In this document: positions 24,453-33,075 of the stretch, piece after piece
Layout: each line of letters starts with the position of its first letter
Numbering within the stretch: position 1 is the stretch's first letter
Assembly: GCA_937995345.1 (NCBI GenBank)
Contig: CALKKS010000003.1
Location: 5,333 to 69,332, forward strand
DNA length: 64,000 nt
Direction of reading: 5' to 3'
From: an uncultured Collinsella sp.
Lineage (GTDB): Bacteria; Actinomycetota; Coriobacteriia; Coriobacteriales; Coriobacteriaceae
The notes under the pieces: generated by a model
Told to the model about the DNA's origin: nothing
What the model saw: the letters and a program-made list of their open reading frames with translations, nothing else
Databases searched by the model: none
Translations under genes and position numbers: made by a program

Positions 24453-25922
24453 CTACTCGACCGTATCGACCGTTGCCGACACGTTGCCGTCCGCCATGCG
24501 CACGCGAATGGCTTCGCCCGGCTTAAAGGTCTTGGCGCTCGTAGCCACGCCGTCATCGCTGTACGCGATGGAGTAACCGCGGGCAAGCACCTTGAGCGGC
24601 GACAGGGCATCGAGCGAAGCCGCCGCTCGGCCCAGGTCGGACGCCGGCCTGCTGAGCATCGTGCGCCCCTGATGCTCTAGACGGGAGCTTGCGAGCATGA
24701 GCGCATGGCGCTTGCCATCGAGCCCCGAGGTGCTTGCGACCAAGCGCTCGGGCAGACGCTCGAAGTTGGAGCGGAAGGCCCCAACCGAGCGCGTTATGGC
24801 GCCAGACAGACGATCGGCCGTCAGGGCAAGCTCAGACTCGCGACGCTCGACCATAAACGTTGGATCGTTGAGGCACGGGCGGCACGCGGCCGCATCGAGC
24901 GCGTCGCCCAGACGAGCCGTATAGGTGTCCCAGGCACGACGACCGCGCTGGTCGAGCATCTCCAGGTCGACCTGGGCCGACCCAATCATCGAAGCCATCG
25001 CGGTGCCCAGACGCTGATGGCGCGCCTCGAGCACATCGGCCAACTCCGTCATAGCCGGCGCCACCGATTCGGCCGCCGCCGTGGGCGTGGAGGCGCGACG
25101 GTCGCTTACCATGTCGCAGATCGAGGTATCGGGCTCATGCCCAATGCCCGTCACCACGGGCACGGGACAGGCCGCCACCGCACGGGCAAGCCCTTCGTCG
25201 TTAAAGGTCATGAGGTCCTCAAAGGAACCGCCGCCGCGCACCAGCAAAATGCAATCGGGCGCCGGCGTAATGGCGGCGGCGCGGCGCAAGCCTTCAATAA
25301 GCTCCGCCGGCGCACCCTCGCCCTGGACCTTTGCACCCACGCAGACAAGCTCGACGAGCGGGTTGCGACGGCGCAGCGTACGCTTGACGTCGTCGATTAC
25401 GGCGCCCGAAAGCGAGGTGACGACCGCCACGCGCGAGCAAAACACCGGAATGCGACGTTTGCGCGCCTCGTCCATCAGGCCCTCGCGGCGTAGCTTTTCG
25501 GCCAACTGAGCCACCTGCTGACGCAGCAAGCCCTCCCCCGCCAGCGAGAACGAGCGGGCGACGAAGCTCATGCGACCCGTGGGCTTGTAGAGATTGAAGC
25601 TGCCCTTAAAGCTCACCTGCATGCCGTCGCGCAAGTCGAAGGTACGCTTAAGGTAGGCGCCCTTCCAGATGATGCAGTCGACGGCCGCCGAGTCGTCCTT
25701 GATTTGGAAGTAGCAGTGGCCACTTCGGGCATTGGGACCGCGGAAACCCGTGACCTCGCCCAAAACGCTCAGCTGCGGAATGGCATCGAGCGCACCGGCA
25801 GCGATCTCCACCGCCTGACTCACGCTGAGCTCTTTGCGCTCCTGCTCGTCCGATCCGTCGAACTCGGCGGAAACGGCATTGCCGGTTAGATTCCAGCCTG
25901 CCACGCAGCCCCCTTTCGTCAT
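24453..25922 (-). CDS. xseA: Exodeoxyribonuclease VII large subunit
   Basis: A 489-residue large subunit of exonuclease VII. An N-terminal OB-fold (LGEVTGFRGPNARSGHCYFQIKD) binds single-stranded DNA; the catalytic domain holds ILVRGGGSFEDLMTFNDE, IGHEPDTSICDMVSDRRASTPTAAAE and a coiled-coil region after 290. I placed the start at the ATG at 25922; a TTG at 25931 with GGAG closer is an alternative. The 20 residues before the OB-fold are not conserved in style. It forms an operon with xseB. Confidence 0.94.
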   Translation of the reverse strand: MTKGGCVAGWNLTGNAVSAEFDGSDEQERKELSVSQAVEIAAGALDAIPQLSVLGEVTGFRGPNARSGHCYFQIKDDSAAVDCIIWKGAYLKRTFDLRDGMQVSFKGSFNLYKPTGRMSFVARSFSLAGEGLLRQQVAQLAEKLRREGLMDEARKRRIPVFCSRVAVVTSLSGAVIDDVKRTLRRRNPLVELVCVGAKVQGEGAPAELIEGLRRAAAITPAPDCILLVRGGGSFEDLMTFNDEGLARAVAACPVPVVTGIGHEPDTSICDMVSDRRASTPTAAAESVAPAMTELADVLEARHQRLGTAMASMIGSAQVDLEMLDQRGRRAWDTYTARLGDALDAAACRPCLNDPTFMVERRESELALTADRLSGAITRSVGAFRSNFERLPERLVASTSGLDGKRHALMLASSRLEHQGRTMLSRPASDLGRAAASLDALSPLKVLARGYSIAYSDDGVATSAKTFKPGEAIRVRMADGNVSATVDTVE

Positions 25923-25970
25923 CGTGCACAAGGGCTCCGGCCCTGCGCAAATTCAAGTCCAACACATAGT

Positions 25971-26007
25971 ACAGCGCCGCGGGGACACAAATCTCCGCGG
26001 CGCCTGT
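25971..26007 (-). terminator. Hairpin after the zinc protease gene
   Basis: CGCCGCGG (25975-25982) pairs with CCGCGGCG (25995-26002), extended outward by ACAG/CTGT with one bulge. There is no marked T-run. It closes the protease transcript before xseA. Confidence 0.6.
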
Positions 26008-26019
26008 CAGTCCAAGTTC

Positions 26020-26724
26020 TTATCGGTTGGAGTTTCTGTTGTAACGAGCCATAAGGTAGAGCAGCTGAATGATCGAGGTGAGCGCGGCTGCCACATAGGT
26101 AAGCGCGGCTGCCGTCAGCACCTTCTTGGCACCGTTGACCTGCTTGGAGCTCATACCCGACTGCTCGATATACGCCACAGCGCGGCGGCTGGCATCGATC
26201 TCGACCGGCAGCGTAACCAGCTGGAACAGCACGCTAAACGAGAAGAAGATCAGCGCGAGGGTCGTGAGCCCCGCGATGTTCATGAACAGGCCCATGAGCA
26301 GCACGATCGTCCAGGTATTCTGAGTAAAGTTGACGACCGGCACGAGGGCGGTGCGCACCTTCATCATGGCATAGCCACTTTGGCGCTGAGCGGCATGGCC
26401 CGCCTCGTGGCAGGCGACGGCGACGCTTGCGACCGACCCGCCCGAACGGTTGGCATCCGAGAGATACAGATTGTTATCCTGAGGGTTGTAATGGTCGGTG
26501 AGCTCGCCGGCAACGCCCTTGATGCCCACGGCGTTGCAGTCGTTGGCGTCGAGCATGCGGCGAGCGACCGTAGCGCCCGTGTCGCCGTCCGATCGTACCT
26601 TAGACCACGTCTTGTACGTCGAGTTGATATAGCTCTGCGCGGCAAGACCAAGCACCGTACAGACAAGAACAACCAGCAGGTACAGCGGGTCGATACCAAA
26701 GCCGTAACCATAGTAATAGGGCAT
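26020..26724 (-). CDS. YugP-like membrane zinc metallopeptidase
   Basis: A 234-residue protein of the neutral zinc metallopeptidase family (Zn_peptidase_2). A membrane segment at about 13-35 precedes the catalytic VACHEAGHAAQRQ motif (two zinc His and the Glu). Two further membrane segments (VNFTQNTWTIVLLMGLF and a following hydrophobic stretch) and a C-terminal one complete it. The ATG at 26724 follows GGAGGAATTCGC. It probably degrades membrane or misfolded proteins; the substrate is not known. It stands alone between hairpins. Confidence 0.85.
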   Translation of the reverse strand: MPYYYGYGFGIDPLYLLVVLVCTVLGLAAQSYINSTYKTWSKVRSDGDTGATVARRMLDANDCNAVGIKGVAGELTDHYNPQDNNLYLSDANRSGGSVASVAVACHEAGHAAQRQSGYAMMKVRTALVPVVNFTQNTWTIVLLMGLFMNIAGLTTLALIFFSFSVLFQLVTLPVEIDASRRAVAYIEQSGMSSKQVNGAKKVLTAAALTYVAAALTSIIQLLYLMARYNRNSNR

Positions 26725-26849
26725 GCGAATTCCTCCGAATCGAGTTACACGTTGGAGGCATTCTACCCATTCAGCTGACCAGCAAGTCAGCATCGATGTT
26801 TCGGCATTACCGCTCTAGAACGTTTGCAGCGCCTGGCAAAACCGCGTAA

Positions 26850-27983
26850 CTATAGCAGCTCGATTTTGCCGTCTTTGACCGTCAACCCCATATTGCCCGA
26901 AAGCAAATCGTCCAGGCGCGAGCCCACGAGCTCAAAGCGCCAGCCTTCGCGCAAGGGGCTTTGCTCAGGATGCTCAATGTAGTCGGCCAAGTCATCGCGC
27001 GAGGCAATGACTGAGGTTGCCACGCCCGAGCGCTCGGCAACCAGGCGAATGAGCGCATACATCAGGTCCGTCACGCTCTCCAGCTCCGGCGAGATCTGGC
27101 GATGCCCGCGCACCATGAGCGGCAGGCGATCGTGCGGGCAGCTCGCGCCGCGCTTGATGGCCATGAGCGCGCCGTCCACGTCGCGCTCCCCCAGCTGGTC
27201 GGTACCGCGGATACTGCGGAACTCCTCGACGCGCACGGGATTGCGCTTGACGAGCGCCAGCAGCGTATCGTCGGACATGACCCACTTGCGCGGGATGTTG
27301 CGGCGCTCGGCGCGGTCCTCGCGCCAAGCGGCAAGCTCGCGCGCGATGCCCAGCTGATGGCGGCTGCACGAGTTGATGCGCTTGACCTTGCGGAATGCCT
27401 CATGGCGGTCGGCGCGGTAGTGCGACTCGTCGGCCAGTGGGCGCAACTCGTCGAGTACCCAGTCCACCCGGCCCAGCTCGCGCAGGCGACTCATCATCTC
27501 GGTATAGGCCACGATTAAGTACTTGACGTCATCGATCGCGTACTCAATCTGCTTGTCGGTCAACGGACGGCGCGACCAGTCGGTCAGTGACTCGGTCTTG
27601 GGCAGCGATACGCCGCAAAACGTCTGCACGAGCGCGCCGTAGGAAATCTGCTGGCGCTCGCCCAAAAAGGCGGCGGCCACCTGCGTATCAAAAATAGGAC
27701 GCGGCAGCACGCCCACAGTATGGAGCATGACCTCCATATCCTGCGAGCAGGCGTGGAACACCTTGGTTACGCTCTCATCGGCCATAAGCTCGGCGAGCGG
27801 CGACAGGTCGTCGATCACCAGAGGATCGACCGCGACGCTCTCGGCAGGGGTGGCAATCTGGACCAAGCACAGGCGCGGGTGGAACGTGCGCTCGCGCAAA
27901 AACTCGGTATCGACGGCAATCGCGTCGAACTCACGAGCGCGCTGGCAAAAGTCGAGCAGAGCCTGATGTGTGGAAATGTACAT
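26850..27983 (-). CDS. rnd: Ribonuclease D-like 3'-5' exonuclease
   Basis: A 377-residue DEDD-family exoribonuclease that trims tRNA and other stable RNA 3' ends. The three exonuclease motifs are IAVDTEFLRER, VFHACSQDMEVM and EYAIDDVKYLIVAY. An HRDC domain follows (about residues 200-290), with extra C-terminal sequence. The ATG at 27983 follows GGGTTGAT. It is divergent from the lipid kinase gene. E. coli Rnd has two HRDC-like domains; here the second is less clear. Confidence 0.9.
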   Translation of the reverse strand: MYISTHQALLDFCQRAREFDAIAVDTEFLRERTFHPRLCLVQIATPAESVAVDPLVIDDLSPLAELMADESVTKVFHACSQDMEVMLHTVGVLPRPIFDTQVAAAFLGERQQISYGALVQTFCGVSLPKTESLTDWSRRPLTDKQIEYAIDDVKYLIVAYTEMMSRLRELGRVDWVLDELRPLADESHYRADRHEAFRKVKRINSCSRHQLGIARELAAWREDRAERRNIPRKWVMSDDTLLALVKRNPVRVEEFRSIRGTDQLGERDVDGALMAIKRGASCPHDRLPLMVRGHRQISPELESVTDLMYALIRLVAERSGVATSVIASRDDLADYIEHPEQSPLREGWRFELVGSRLDDLLSGNMGLTVKDGKIELL

Positions 27984-28081
27984 ATCAACCCATCGAATAA
28001 GGTTAGGCCCGAAAAACACGGGTAGGATATCGGCATTGCCTTACAACTATACTCGGTTAGTCACAGAACGGGAACGTAAGT

Positions 28082-28999
28082 ATGCGCTGCCTTATCATCC
28101 ACAACCCGGCATCGGGCCCCAGCTCAGATGAAATCTTCGCATTCACGCACGCCCTCTCGCAGGGCGGCGACGAAGTCGTGATGCGCTTTATCGGCGACGG
28201 CATGGAGCCCGAGGACGCCGTGGCAGACGTGCGCGAGTTCGATCGCGTGGTTATCTCGGGCGGCGACGGCACCGTTTCCAACGTGCTCGACCAGATGCGC
28301 GGATGCGGCGTTCCCACGCTCGTCTTTCCCTCTGGCACGGCTTGTCTGTTCTTCAACAACATCGGCAATGCCCCCGAGGCGGCGGCGCTCGCCAAGGCCT
28401 GCCGCGTCGGCCGTACCGTCAAGGCGGATATGGGTGAGCTCTTTTGGCTCGACGAGAACGGCAACGAGAAGCGCCACGGTTTTATCATCATTGCCGGCTC
28501 GGGCTACGACGCCGAGATCATGATGAAGGCCGCCCCCACCAAAAACGACATCGGCGAGATCGCCTACTTCCTGTCTGCGCTTGCCACGCCCAATCCCACG
28601 GTAGCGCATTTTACGATTGAGCACGACGGCATTGTCGAGGAGCTCGACGGCATCTGCTGCATGGCCGGCAACACCTCGGTCATTCAAAACGACATCAACC
28701 TGTTCCCCGACTGTCGCATGAACGACGGCATGGTCGACATCGCGGTCATCGAGCCCGTAAAAACCGTGCAGCTACTGCCCACGGTGATCACCGCCGCACT
28801 CGACCCCGCCGGCAAGGTACTCGGTCGCCCGCAGTTCAAGATCATCCAGACCAAGGAAGCTAAGATTACCTGCACGCCGTCGCTGGGTATGCAGTTCGAT
28901 GGCGAGATCATCTCCAGCAACTCCGGCGTCTTTGGTGCCCGTGCACTTCCGCAATGCCTCGACCTCATCGTCGACGAATTCTCCCCACTCGGAAAATAG
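28082..28999 (+). CDS. Diacylglycerol-kinase-family lipid kinase
   Basis: A 305-residue cytosolic kinase of the DagK/YegS/LCB5 family. IHNPASGP and VVISGGDGTVSNVLDQM carry the nucleotide-binding GGDGT; TLVFPSGTACLFFNNIG holds the FPxGT motif. A beta-sandwich C-terminal domain ends at MQFDGEI. Such enzymes phosphorylate diacylglycerol or related lipids for phospholipid recycling; the true substrate is undetermined. It is followed 9 bases later by a 30-residue membrane peptide gene. Confidence 0.85.
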   Translation: MRCLIIHNPASGPSSDEIFAFTHALSQGGDEVVMRFIGDGMEPEDAVADVREFDRVVISGGDGTVSNVLDQMRGCGVPTLVFPSGTACLFFNNIGNAPEAAALAKACRVGRTVKADMGELFWLDENGNEKRHGFIIIAGSGYDAEIMMKAAPTKNDIGEIAYFLSALATPNPTVAHFTIEHDGIVEELDGICCMAGNTSVIQNDINLFPDCRMNDGMVDIAVIEPVKTVQLLPTVITAALDPAGKVLGRPQFKIIQTKEAKITCTPSLGMQFDGEIISSNSGVFGARALPQCLDLIVDEFSPLGK

Positions 29000-29008
29000 G
29001 AGGACCCC

Positions 29009-29101
29009 ATGAACGACAATCCCCTGCTCGGCTTTATCGTCATCGTTTTGGCCATGCTCATCGGCTATGCGATTAACGTTATCCACCGCCGGAAGAAGTA
29101 A
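29009..29101 (+). CDS. Small membrane protein, 30 residues
   Basis: The sequence is ATG at 29009 preceded by AGGAGGACCCC, an excellent ribosome-binding site, and TAA at 29099-29101. The product begins MNDNPLLGFIVIVLAMLIG, forms one membrane helix and ends in HRRKK. It starts 9 bases after the lipid kinase stop and is followed by a terminator, so it is the last gene of that operon. Function unknown; it might anchor or modulate the lipid kinase. Confidence 0.7.
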   Translation: MNDNPLLGFIVIVLAMLIGYAINVIHRRKK

Positions 29102-29136
29102 TTCCACATTGGTATGATATTCATCCATTCATCGTC

Positions 29137-29178
29137 TCCCCCGTTGTTTATGCATTTGCCAAACAGCGGGGGATTTTT
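29137..29178 (+). terminator. Terminator of the lipid kinase operon
   Basis: A 13-bp stem (29137-29149 with 29161-29173, one G-T pair) is followed by TTTTT. Strong intrinsic terminator. Confidence 0.92.
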
Positions 29179-29296
29179 CTTTGCGCCCCGTGCAAGGTGC
29201 TTTATTCAGGTAGAGTAATTGCAGGGTGCCTTTATTTAAGTAAAGCTACATAATGAGTATTATTATCCGTTCATCGCATATTTTAGGACGCTCATC

Positions 29297-29325
29297 GAGT
29301 ATTTCATCGAAATAGATGAATACTC
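29297..29325 (+). promoter_or_regulatory. Candidate operator before the dipeptidase gene
   Basis: GAGTATTTCATC and GATGAATACTC form an inverted repeat in the AT-rich 230 bases upstream of the dipeptidase. Further upstream, two similar strings starting GGTGCTTTATT (29196) and GGTGCCTTTATT (29225) form an imperfect direct repeat. A regulator-binding role is a guess. Confidence 0.35.
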
Positions 29326-29409
29326 TCTAGACTTCCTATAGGCTAATAGATGTATTTATTAGCTGAGATTCCACATAGCTTTGCGGGGTCTCAACAGTTG
29401 GGAGGGATT

Positions 29410-31212
29410 ATGAGGTTTACTCATCCCGTCAACACGCTCAAGAAGCTTGGCTGCGGCCTCGCATTCGGAGCTGCGGCCATTATGGCCATGCCGACCTCGG
29501 CGCTCGCTTGCACCCAGATCTACATGGGCAGCAAACTCACGGCGGACGGCAACACGTACTACGGCCGCGCAGAGGACTTTAGCCCGCGCTATATCAAGCA
29601 CTTTGGCATTGAGCCTGCGCACAAGGACGGCAGCGAGTATAGCTCGCTCGAATCCGGCTTTGAGTACAAGTCCAAGGGCGCGACCTACCGCTACACCTTC
29701 GTTCGCGACAACCCCTCTCAGTGGGAAGATCGCTATGACGCTTATTCCGAGGCTGGCATCAACGAGAAGGGCGTCTCCTGCTCTGCCACGCTGAGCACCT
29801 CCTACAACGAGAAGGCTGAGGAGGCCGACCCCATTACCGAGGAGACCGGCATCGGTGAGTACAATTACGCCAGCGTCATCCTGGGCGAGAGCGCCACGGC
29901 CCGCGAGGGCGTCGAGCTCCTCGGTAGCCTGGTCGACGAGCAGGGCATCTGCACCAACGACCAGGTCATCATCGCCGACAACAACGAGACCTGGCTGTTC
30001 GCCGGACTTTCTGGCCATCAGTGGATTGCCATGAAGCTCACCGACGACATCGCCTCGGTCAACCCCAACATCGGCAACCTTAACTACAAGGTCAACCTCG
30101 ACGACACCGAGAACTGCCTCCACTCCAAGGACATTCAGACTATGCCCGAAGAAAAGGGCTTTGCCAAGTACTTCGAGGACGGCCAGTTCGACGTTGCCCA
30201 GACCTACGGTGAGGAAATTAGCGATAAGGCCATGCATTCTTGGTCTCGCTATATCCAGGGCCGCGATTATTTCATGGCTCCGCTTGCCGAGGGCACCGAC
30301 TACGAGATCGTTAAGGACGAGCGCGAAGATGCTCGTGCCACGACCGGCGCCCTGGTCCACGAGATGCAGCCGCTGTTCTTTACGCCCGGCAAGTCCGACT
30401 GGAACACCTTTGAGATGATCCGCAGCTTTGCCACTCGTGGCGAGAATGTCGCCGGCCTCAACGCCAACACTGACGGTGCCTATGCCATCGGCTCCAACCG
30501 CAACACCGAGATCCACACCTTCCAGATCCGTCAGGGCATGGACCCCGAGATCGCGACCATCCAGTGGGAGATGCTCTCCAACGCCGAGTTCTCCGTCGCT
30601 ATTCCCTTCTACTCCGCACTGCTCACCGAGGTCAGCCCTTACTTCAGCGATCAGGATGTCTCCTTCGATCACTGTGAAGAGGAAGACGTCGTGGACAACG
30701 AGGAGCCCAAGAACTCCATCAATTACGTCCTCATGGACATCAACACGCTCGCCGAGGAGAACCGCGACAACTGCGCCACCGGCGTCCGCGCCTATCTCGA
30801 CGCTCTGCAGAAGGAGCTCATCGAGCAGAACCTGACCGTCGACGAGGCCATGCAGGCTGCCGAGGGCACCGAGGCCCGCACCGCCCTGGCCAACAAGGCT
30901 GGCAAGGCCGCGACCAAGAACACCTACGTCAAGTGCAAGGCCATGCTCGAGGAGATGCGCGATTACCTCAAGAAGGGCGACTTCTCCGAGAAGTTCGTCC
31001 CGAGTGACTACGATGCCGACAACGACCGCCTGGTCGAGTCCATCACCTACGCCGACGAGGCCCTCTCCGATGAGAACGTTGCCGAGCCCGAGGTTAAGGA
31101 AGAGGCAACCGAGGAGAAGTCTGACGGCAACAACATGGCCGCCATGGCTGTTGGTGCCGTCGTCATCATCGGTGTCTGCGGCTTCGTGCTCTATCGTCGC
31201 AAGAAGGCCTAA
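29410..31212 (+). CDS. Secreted C69-family dipeptidase with C-terminal membrane anchor
   Basis: A 600-residue Ntn hydrolase of peptidase family C69 (PepD-like). A signal peptide ends MPTSALA, leaving Cys as first residue of the mature enzyme (CTQIYMG), which is the required N-terminal nucleophile. YYGRAEDFSPRY and the NWLFAGLSGH-type region fit the family. The C-terminus has an acidic stretch, one membrane helix (MAAMAVGAVVIIGVCGFVLY) and a basic RRKKA tail without an LPxTG motif, so it is anchored by the helix at the outer face. The ATG at 29410 follows GGGAGGGATT. It likely releases amino acids from dipeptides for uptake. Confidence 0.9.
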   Translation: MRFTHPVNTLKKLGCGLAFGAAAIMAMPTSALACTQIYMGSKLTADGNTYYGRAEDFSPRYIKHFGIEPAHKDGSEYSSLESGFEYKSKGATYRYTFVRDNPSQWEDRYDAYSEAGINEKGVSCSATLSTSYNEKAEEADPITEETGIGEYNYASVILGESATAREGVELLGSLVDEQGICTNDQVIIADNNETWLFAGLSGHQWIAMKLTDDIASVNPNIGNLNYKVNLDDTENCLHSKDIQTMPEEKGFAKYFEDGQFDVAQTYGEEISDKAMHSWSRYIQGRDYFMAPLAEGTDYEIVKDEREDARATTGALVHEMQPLFFTPGKSDWNTFEMIRSFATRGENVAGLNANTDGAYAIGSNRNTEIHTFQIRQGMDPEIATIQWEMLSNAEFSVAIPFYSALLTEVSPYFSDQDVSFDHCEEEDVVDNEEPKNSINYVLMDINTLAEENRDNCATGVRAYLDALQKELIEQNLTVDEAMQAAEGTEARTALANKAGKAATKNTYVKCKAMLEEMRDYLKKGDFSEKFVPSDYDADNDRLVESITYADEALSDENVAEPEVKEEATEEKSDGNNMAAMAVGAVVIIGVCGFVLYRRKKA

Positions 31213-31333
31213 GACCCTGAAGCCCTAAGGCGCGGGCGGGATGGCGCCGGTCGCCCAGCCCGTCCCTTCGACCGGTGGGAAACACCGTTGAAATCTTTTC
31301 GAAAAAAGATTTCCTGCAAACACTTTGCTGTGT

Positions 31334-31339
31334 TATAGT
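31334..31339 (+). promoter_or_regulatory. -10 element of the ECF operon leader
   Basis: TATAGT preceded by TGTGT gives an extended -10, 59 bases before the leader peptide start. The -35 is not convincing. A palindrome, GAAATCTTTT CG AAAAAAGATTTC (31288-31311), lies just upstream. Confidence 0.4.
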
Positions 31340-31397
31340 GCAGCGCAACAGCAACAAGGTGCGACCGCGCCACGGCATCACGAAAGGAGCCACCGAC

Positions 31398-31466
31398 ATG
31401 AAGAACACGATGAAGTCTCTGAACAACTGGTGGTGGCGTGATGCGAATACGATCGGTCGACAGTGA
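31398..31466 (+). CDS. Tryptophan-type leader peptide
   Basis: A 22-residue open frame with AAAGGAG 8 bases before its ATG. It ends in LNNWWWRDANTIGRQ, with three consecutive Trp codons at 31428-31436. Directly after it CGGTCGA (31454-31460) can pair with TCGACCG (31516-31522), which is part of a following terminator stem. This is the layout of a ribosome-stalling transcription attenuator: scarce charged tRNA-Trp would stall the ribosome and allow read-through. No trp biosynthesis gene follows; a transporter operon does. Confidence 0.88.
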   Translation: MKNTMKSLNNWWWRDANTIGRQ

Positions 31467-31501
31467 GTCCCTCACGCCTGTTTTTACGCTCTAGGTGATT
31501 G

Positions 31502-31533
31502 AAAGGCCTCCGGTTTCGACCGGGGGCCTTTTT
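31502..31533 (+). terminator. Attenuator terminator of the ECF operon
   Basis: AAAGGCCTCCGGT and ACCGGGGGCCTTT pair around TTCG (31502-31530), followed by TTTCT. A competing antiterminator forms when 31454-31460 pairs with 31516-31522. Confidence 0.88.
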
Positions 31534-31612
31534 CTATCTCGAGCCCGATCGCATTCGCATCACGCGCCTCCGCTTTCTTCTCTTGCACTTCCCCTCCGAA
31601 AGGATTTTCACC

Positions 31613-32185
31613 ATGTCTCAGAACACCACCGCCGCCCAGCCCCGCACCGTCCAGACCGCCGACCGTGGCAAACTCGACGTCCGCGCCCTCGTCTTGCTCG
31701 CCATCCTGCTTGCCGCCGGCTTCATCCTCAACTTCACCGTCGGCAAGGCCATCTCCGGCATCTCGGGCGGCATGATCAGCCCCGAGTTCATTATCTCGGC
31801 CTTCTGCCTCACCATCCTGGTCGTGCGCCCCAACATCGGTCAGGCGCTCGTTATCGGCCTGATCTCGGCCGCCGTGATCCAGATCACCACCACCTCGCCG
31901 TTCGTCGATTTTGCCGCCGAGGGCATCGCCGCCATGCTCATGGCCGTCATTGTCAACGCTGCTGCCAAGGACGGCCAGGTTAAGCCCGCCGTCGCCATCG
32001 TCGCAACCTTCGTGACCACCTTTGTCTCGGGCGCCATCTTCATGGTCATCAAGATGGCCATGCTCGGCGTGGTGGGCGAGCTCGCCGCTGCCATGCTGCC
32101 CGTCGTCGCCATGACCGCCGTCTTTAACGCCATCCTGGTCGGTGCCCTCTACCTGCCCATCCAGAAGGCCCTGAAGCTCAACTAA
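31613..32185 (+). CDS. ECF transporter S component, probable tryptophan (TrpP-like)
   Basis: A 190-residue membrane protein with about five or six helices, the size of ECF substrate-binding subunits. After a 25-residue polar N-terminus comes VRALVLLAILLAAGFILNFTVGKA, then FIISAFCLTILVVRP and ISAAVIQITTTSPFVDF. It resembles the group II S component that comparative genomics named TrpP. Substrate assignment rests on the Trp leader peptide immediately upstream. The ATG at 31613 follows GAAAGGATTTTCACC. It needs the shared EcfA/EcfT module encoded 900 bases downstream. Confidence 0.8.
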   Translation: MSQNTTAAQPRTVQTADRGKLDVRALVLLAILLAAGFILNFTVGKAISGISGGMISPEFIISAFCLTILVVRPNIGQALVIGLISAAVIQITTTSPFVDFAAEGIAAMLMAVIVNAAAKDGQVKPAVAIVATFVTTFVSGAIFMVIKMAMLGVVGELAAAMLPVVAMTAVFNAILVGALYLPIQKALKLN

Positions 32186-32191
32186 CCCACT

Positions 32192-32292
32192 CGGCTTTAC
32201 GAGCCACCCCATCTTGGCGTTCATTCGTCGCTCGCGTACCCAAGTACGCTTCGCTCCTCTTTCGCGCCAACCTGGGGCCCCTCGTAAAGCCG
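32192..32292. repeat. Nested palindromic element E
   Basis: The outer arms CGGCTTTACGAG (32192-32203) and CTCGTAAAGCCG (32281-32292) are perfect, with weaker pairing further in. The inner hairpin is GCGTAC CCAA GTACGC (32234-32249), flanked by direct repeats GTCGCTC (32227-32233) and TTCGCTC (32250-32256). It lies between the two S-component genes and may limit read-through or protect the upstream message. Confidence 0.75.
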
Positions 32293-32394
32293 TCTCCGTG
32301 CTCCATTATTCAAAATTGATCCCCTTTCCGATTTAGCCCCTTTCGTGGAGGTCCAGGACACTCTTATCTCAAATCTCACCTTAAGGAGAACATC

Positions 32395-32946
32395 ATGGCC
32401 ACCAACGCCCAAGCCCGCACCATCTCGGCCAACGCCGCCTCTAACAAGGGCATCCTCGATGTCAGCTCGCTTGTCTTGCTCGCTATCCTGCTTGCCGCTG
32501 GCTTTATCCTCAACATGACCGTCGGCAACGCTCTGGCGGTAACGGGCATTAAACCTCAGTTCATCATCGCCGCCTACGCCCTGGCCATCGCACTGACGCA
32601 GGCAAGCTTTGCCCAGGCCGCCATCTTTGGCATCCTGTCGGCAGCCGTCATACAGATCACCACGTCTATCCCCGGCCTCAACTTTGTCACCGAGCTTGCC
32701 GGCGCACTGACCATGGTCGCCCTCGTCAAGTCCAACATCGGCGGCGACAAGATTAACCCCTTTATCGCCGGGCTGCTCACCACCCTGGTTTCGGGCGCTC
32801 TCTTCGCAGCCCTGGGCACCGTCATCATGGGTGCCGCGCTGCCTACGGCACTTGCCAAGGTACCCATCGTACTCGGCACCGCCGTCTTTAACGCCGTCGT
32901 GGTCCAGGCCCTCTTCTTCCCGCTGTGCAAGGTACTCGGCAAGTAG
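32395..32946 (+). CDS. ECF transporter S component, second copy
   Basis: A 183-residue paralogue of the preceding S component, with SLVLLAILLAAGFILNMTVGNAL matching it closely in the first helix and PQFIIAAYALAIALTQ and AAVIQITTSIPGLNF further on. The rest has diverged, so the substrate may be different or a tryptophan relative. The ATG follows TAAGGAGAACATC. Two S subunits sharing one energy module is usual for group II ECF systems, though seldom with such similar S subunits side by side. Confidence 0.8.
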   Translation: MATNAQARTISANAASNKGILDVSSLVLLAILLAAGFILNMTVGNALAVTGIKPQFIIAAYALAIALTQASFAQAAIFGILSAAVIQITTSIPGLNFVTELAGALTMVALVKSNIGGDKINPFIAGLLTTLVSGALFAALGTVIMGAALPTALAKVPIVLGTAVFNAVVVQALFFPLCKVLGK

Positions 32947-33013
32947 CCTGATATGATGAACGGACCGCACCAAAGCGGTCCCACCATCAAAGACTGTCCC
33001 AGACAACTAGCTC

Positions 33014-33057
33014 TTGGGGGCGTTCTTAAACGGCTAGTCATGTAAGAACGCTCCCAA
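33014..33057 (+). terminator. Hairpin before ecfA
   Basis: TTGGGGGCGTTCTTA (33014-33028) pairs with TAAGAACGCTCCCAA (33043-33057) with one G-T pair. No T-run follows, so it may be a partial terminator or an RNA-stability stem between the S components and the energy module. Confidence 0.5.
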
Positions 33058-33075
33058 TGACTATGAAAGGTATCC

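Noticed and set aside
29359..30672. A 437-codon frame on the minus strand
   Set aside because: It lies opposite the C69 dipeptidase gene, which has signal peptide, nucleophile and anchor; the antisense product looks like a shadow.
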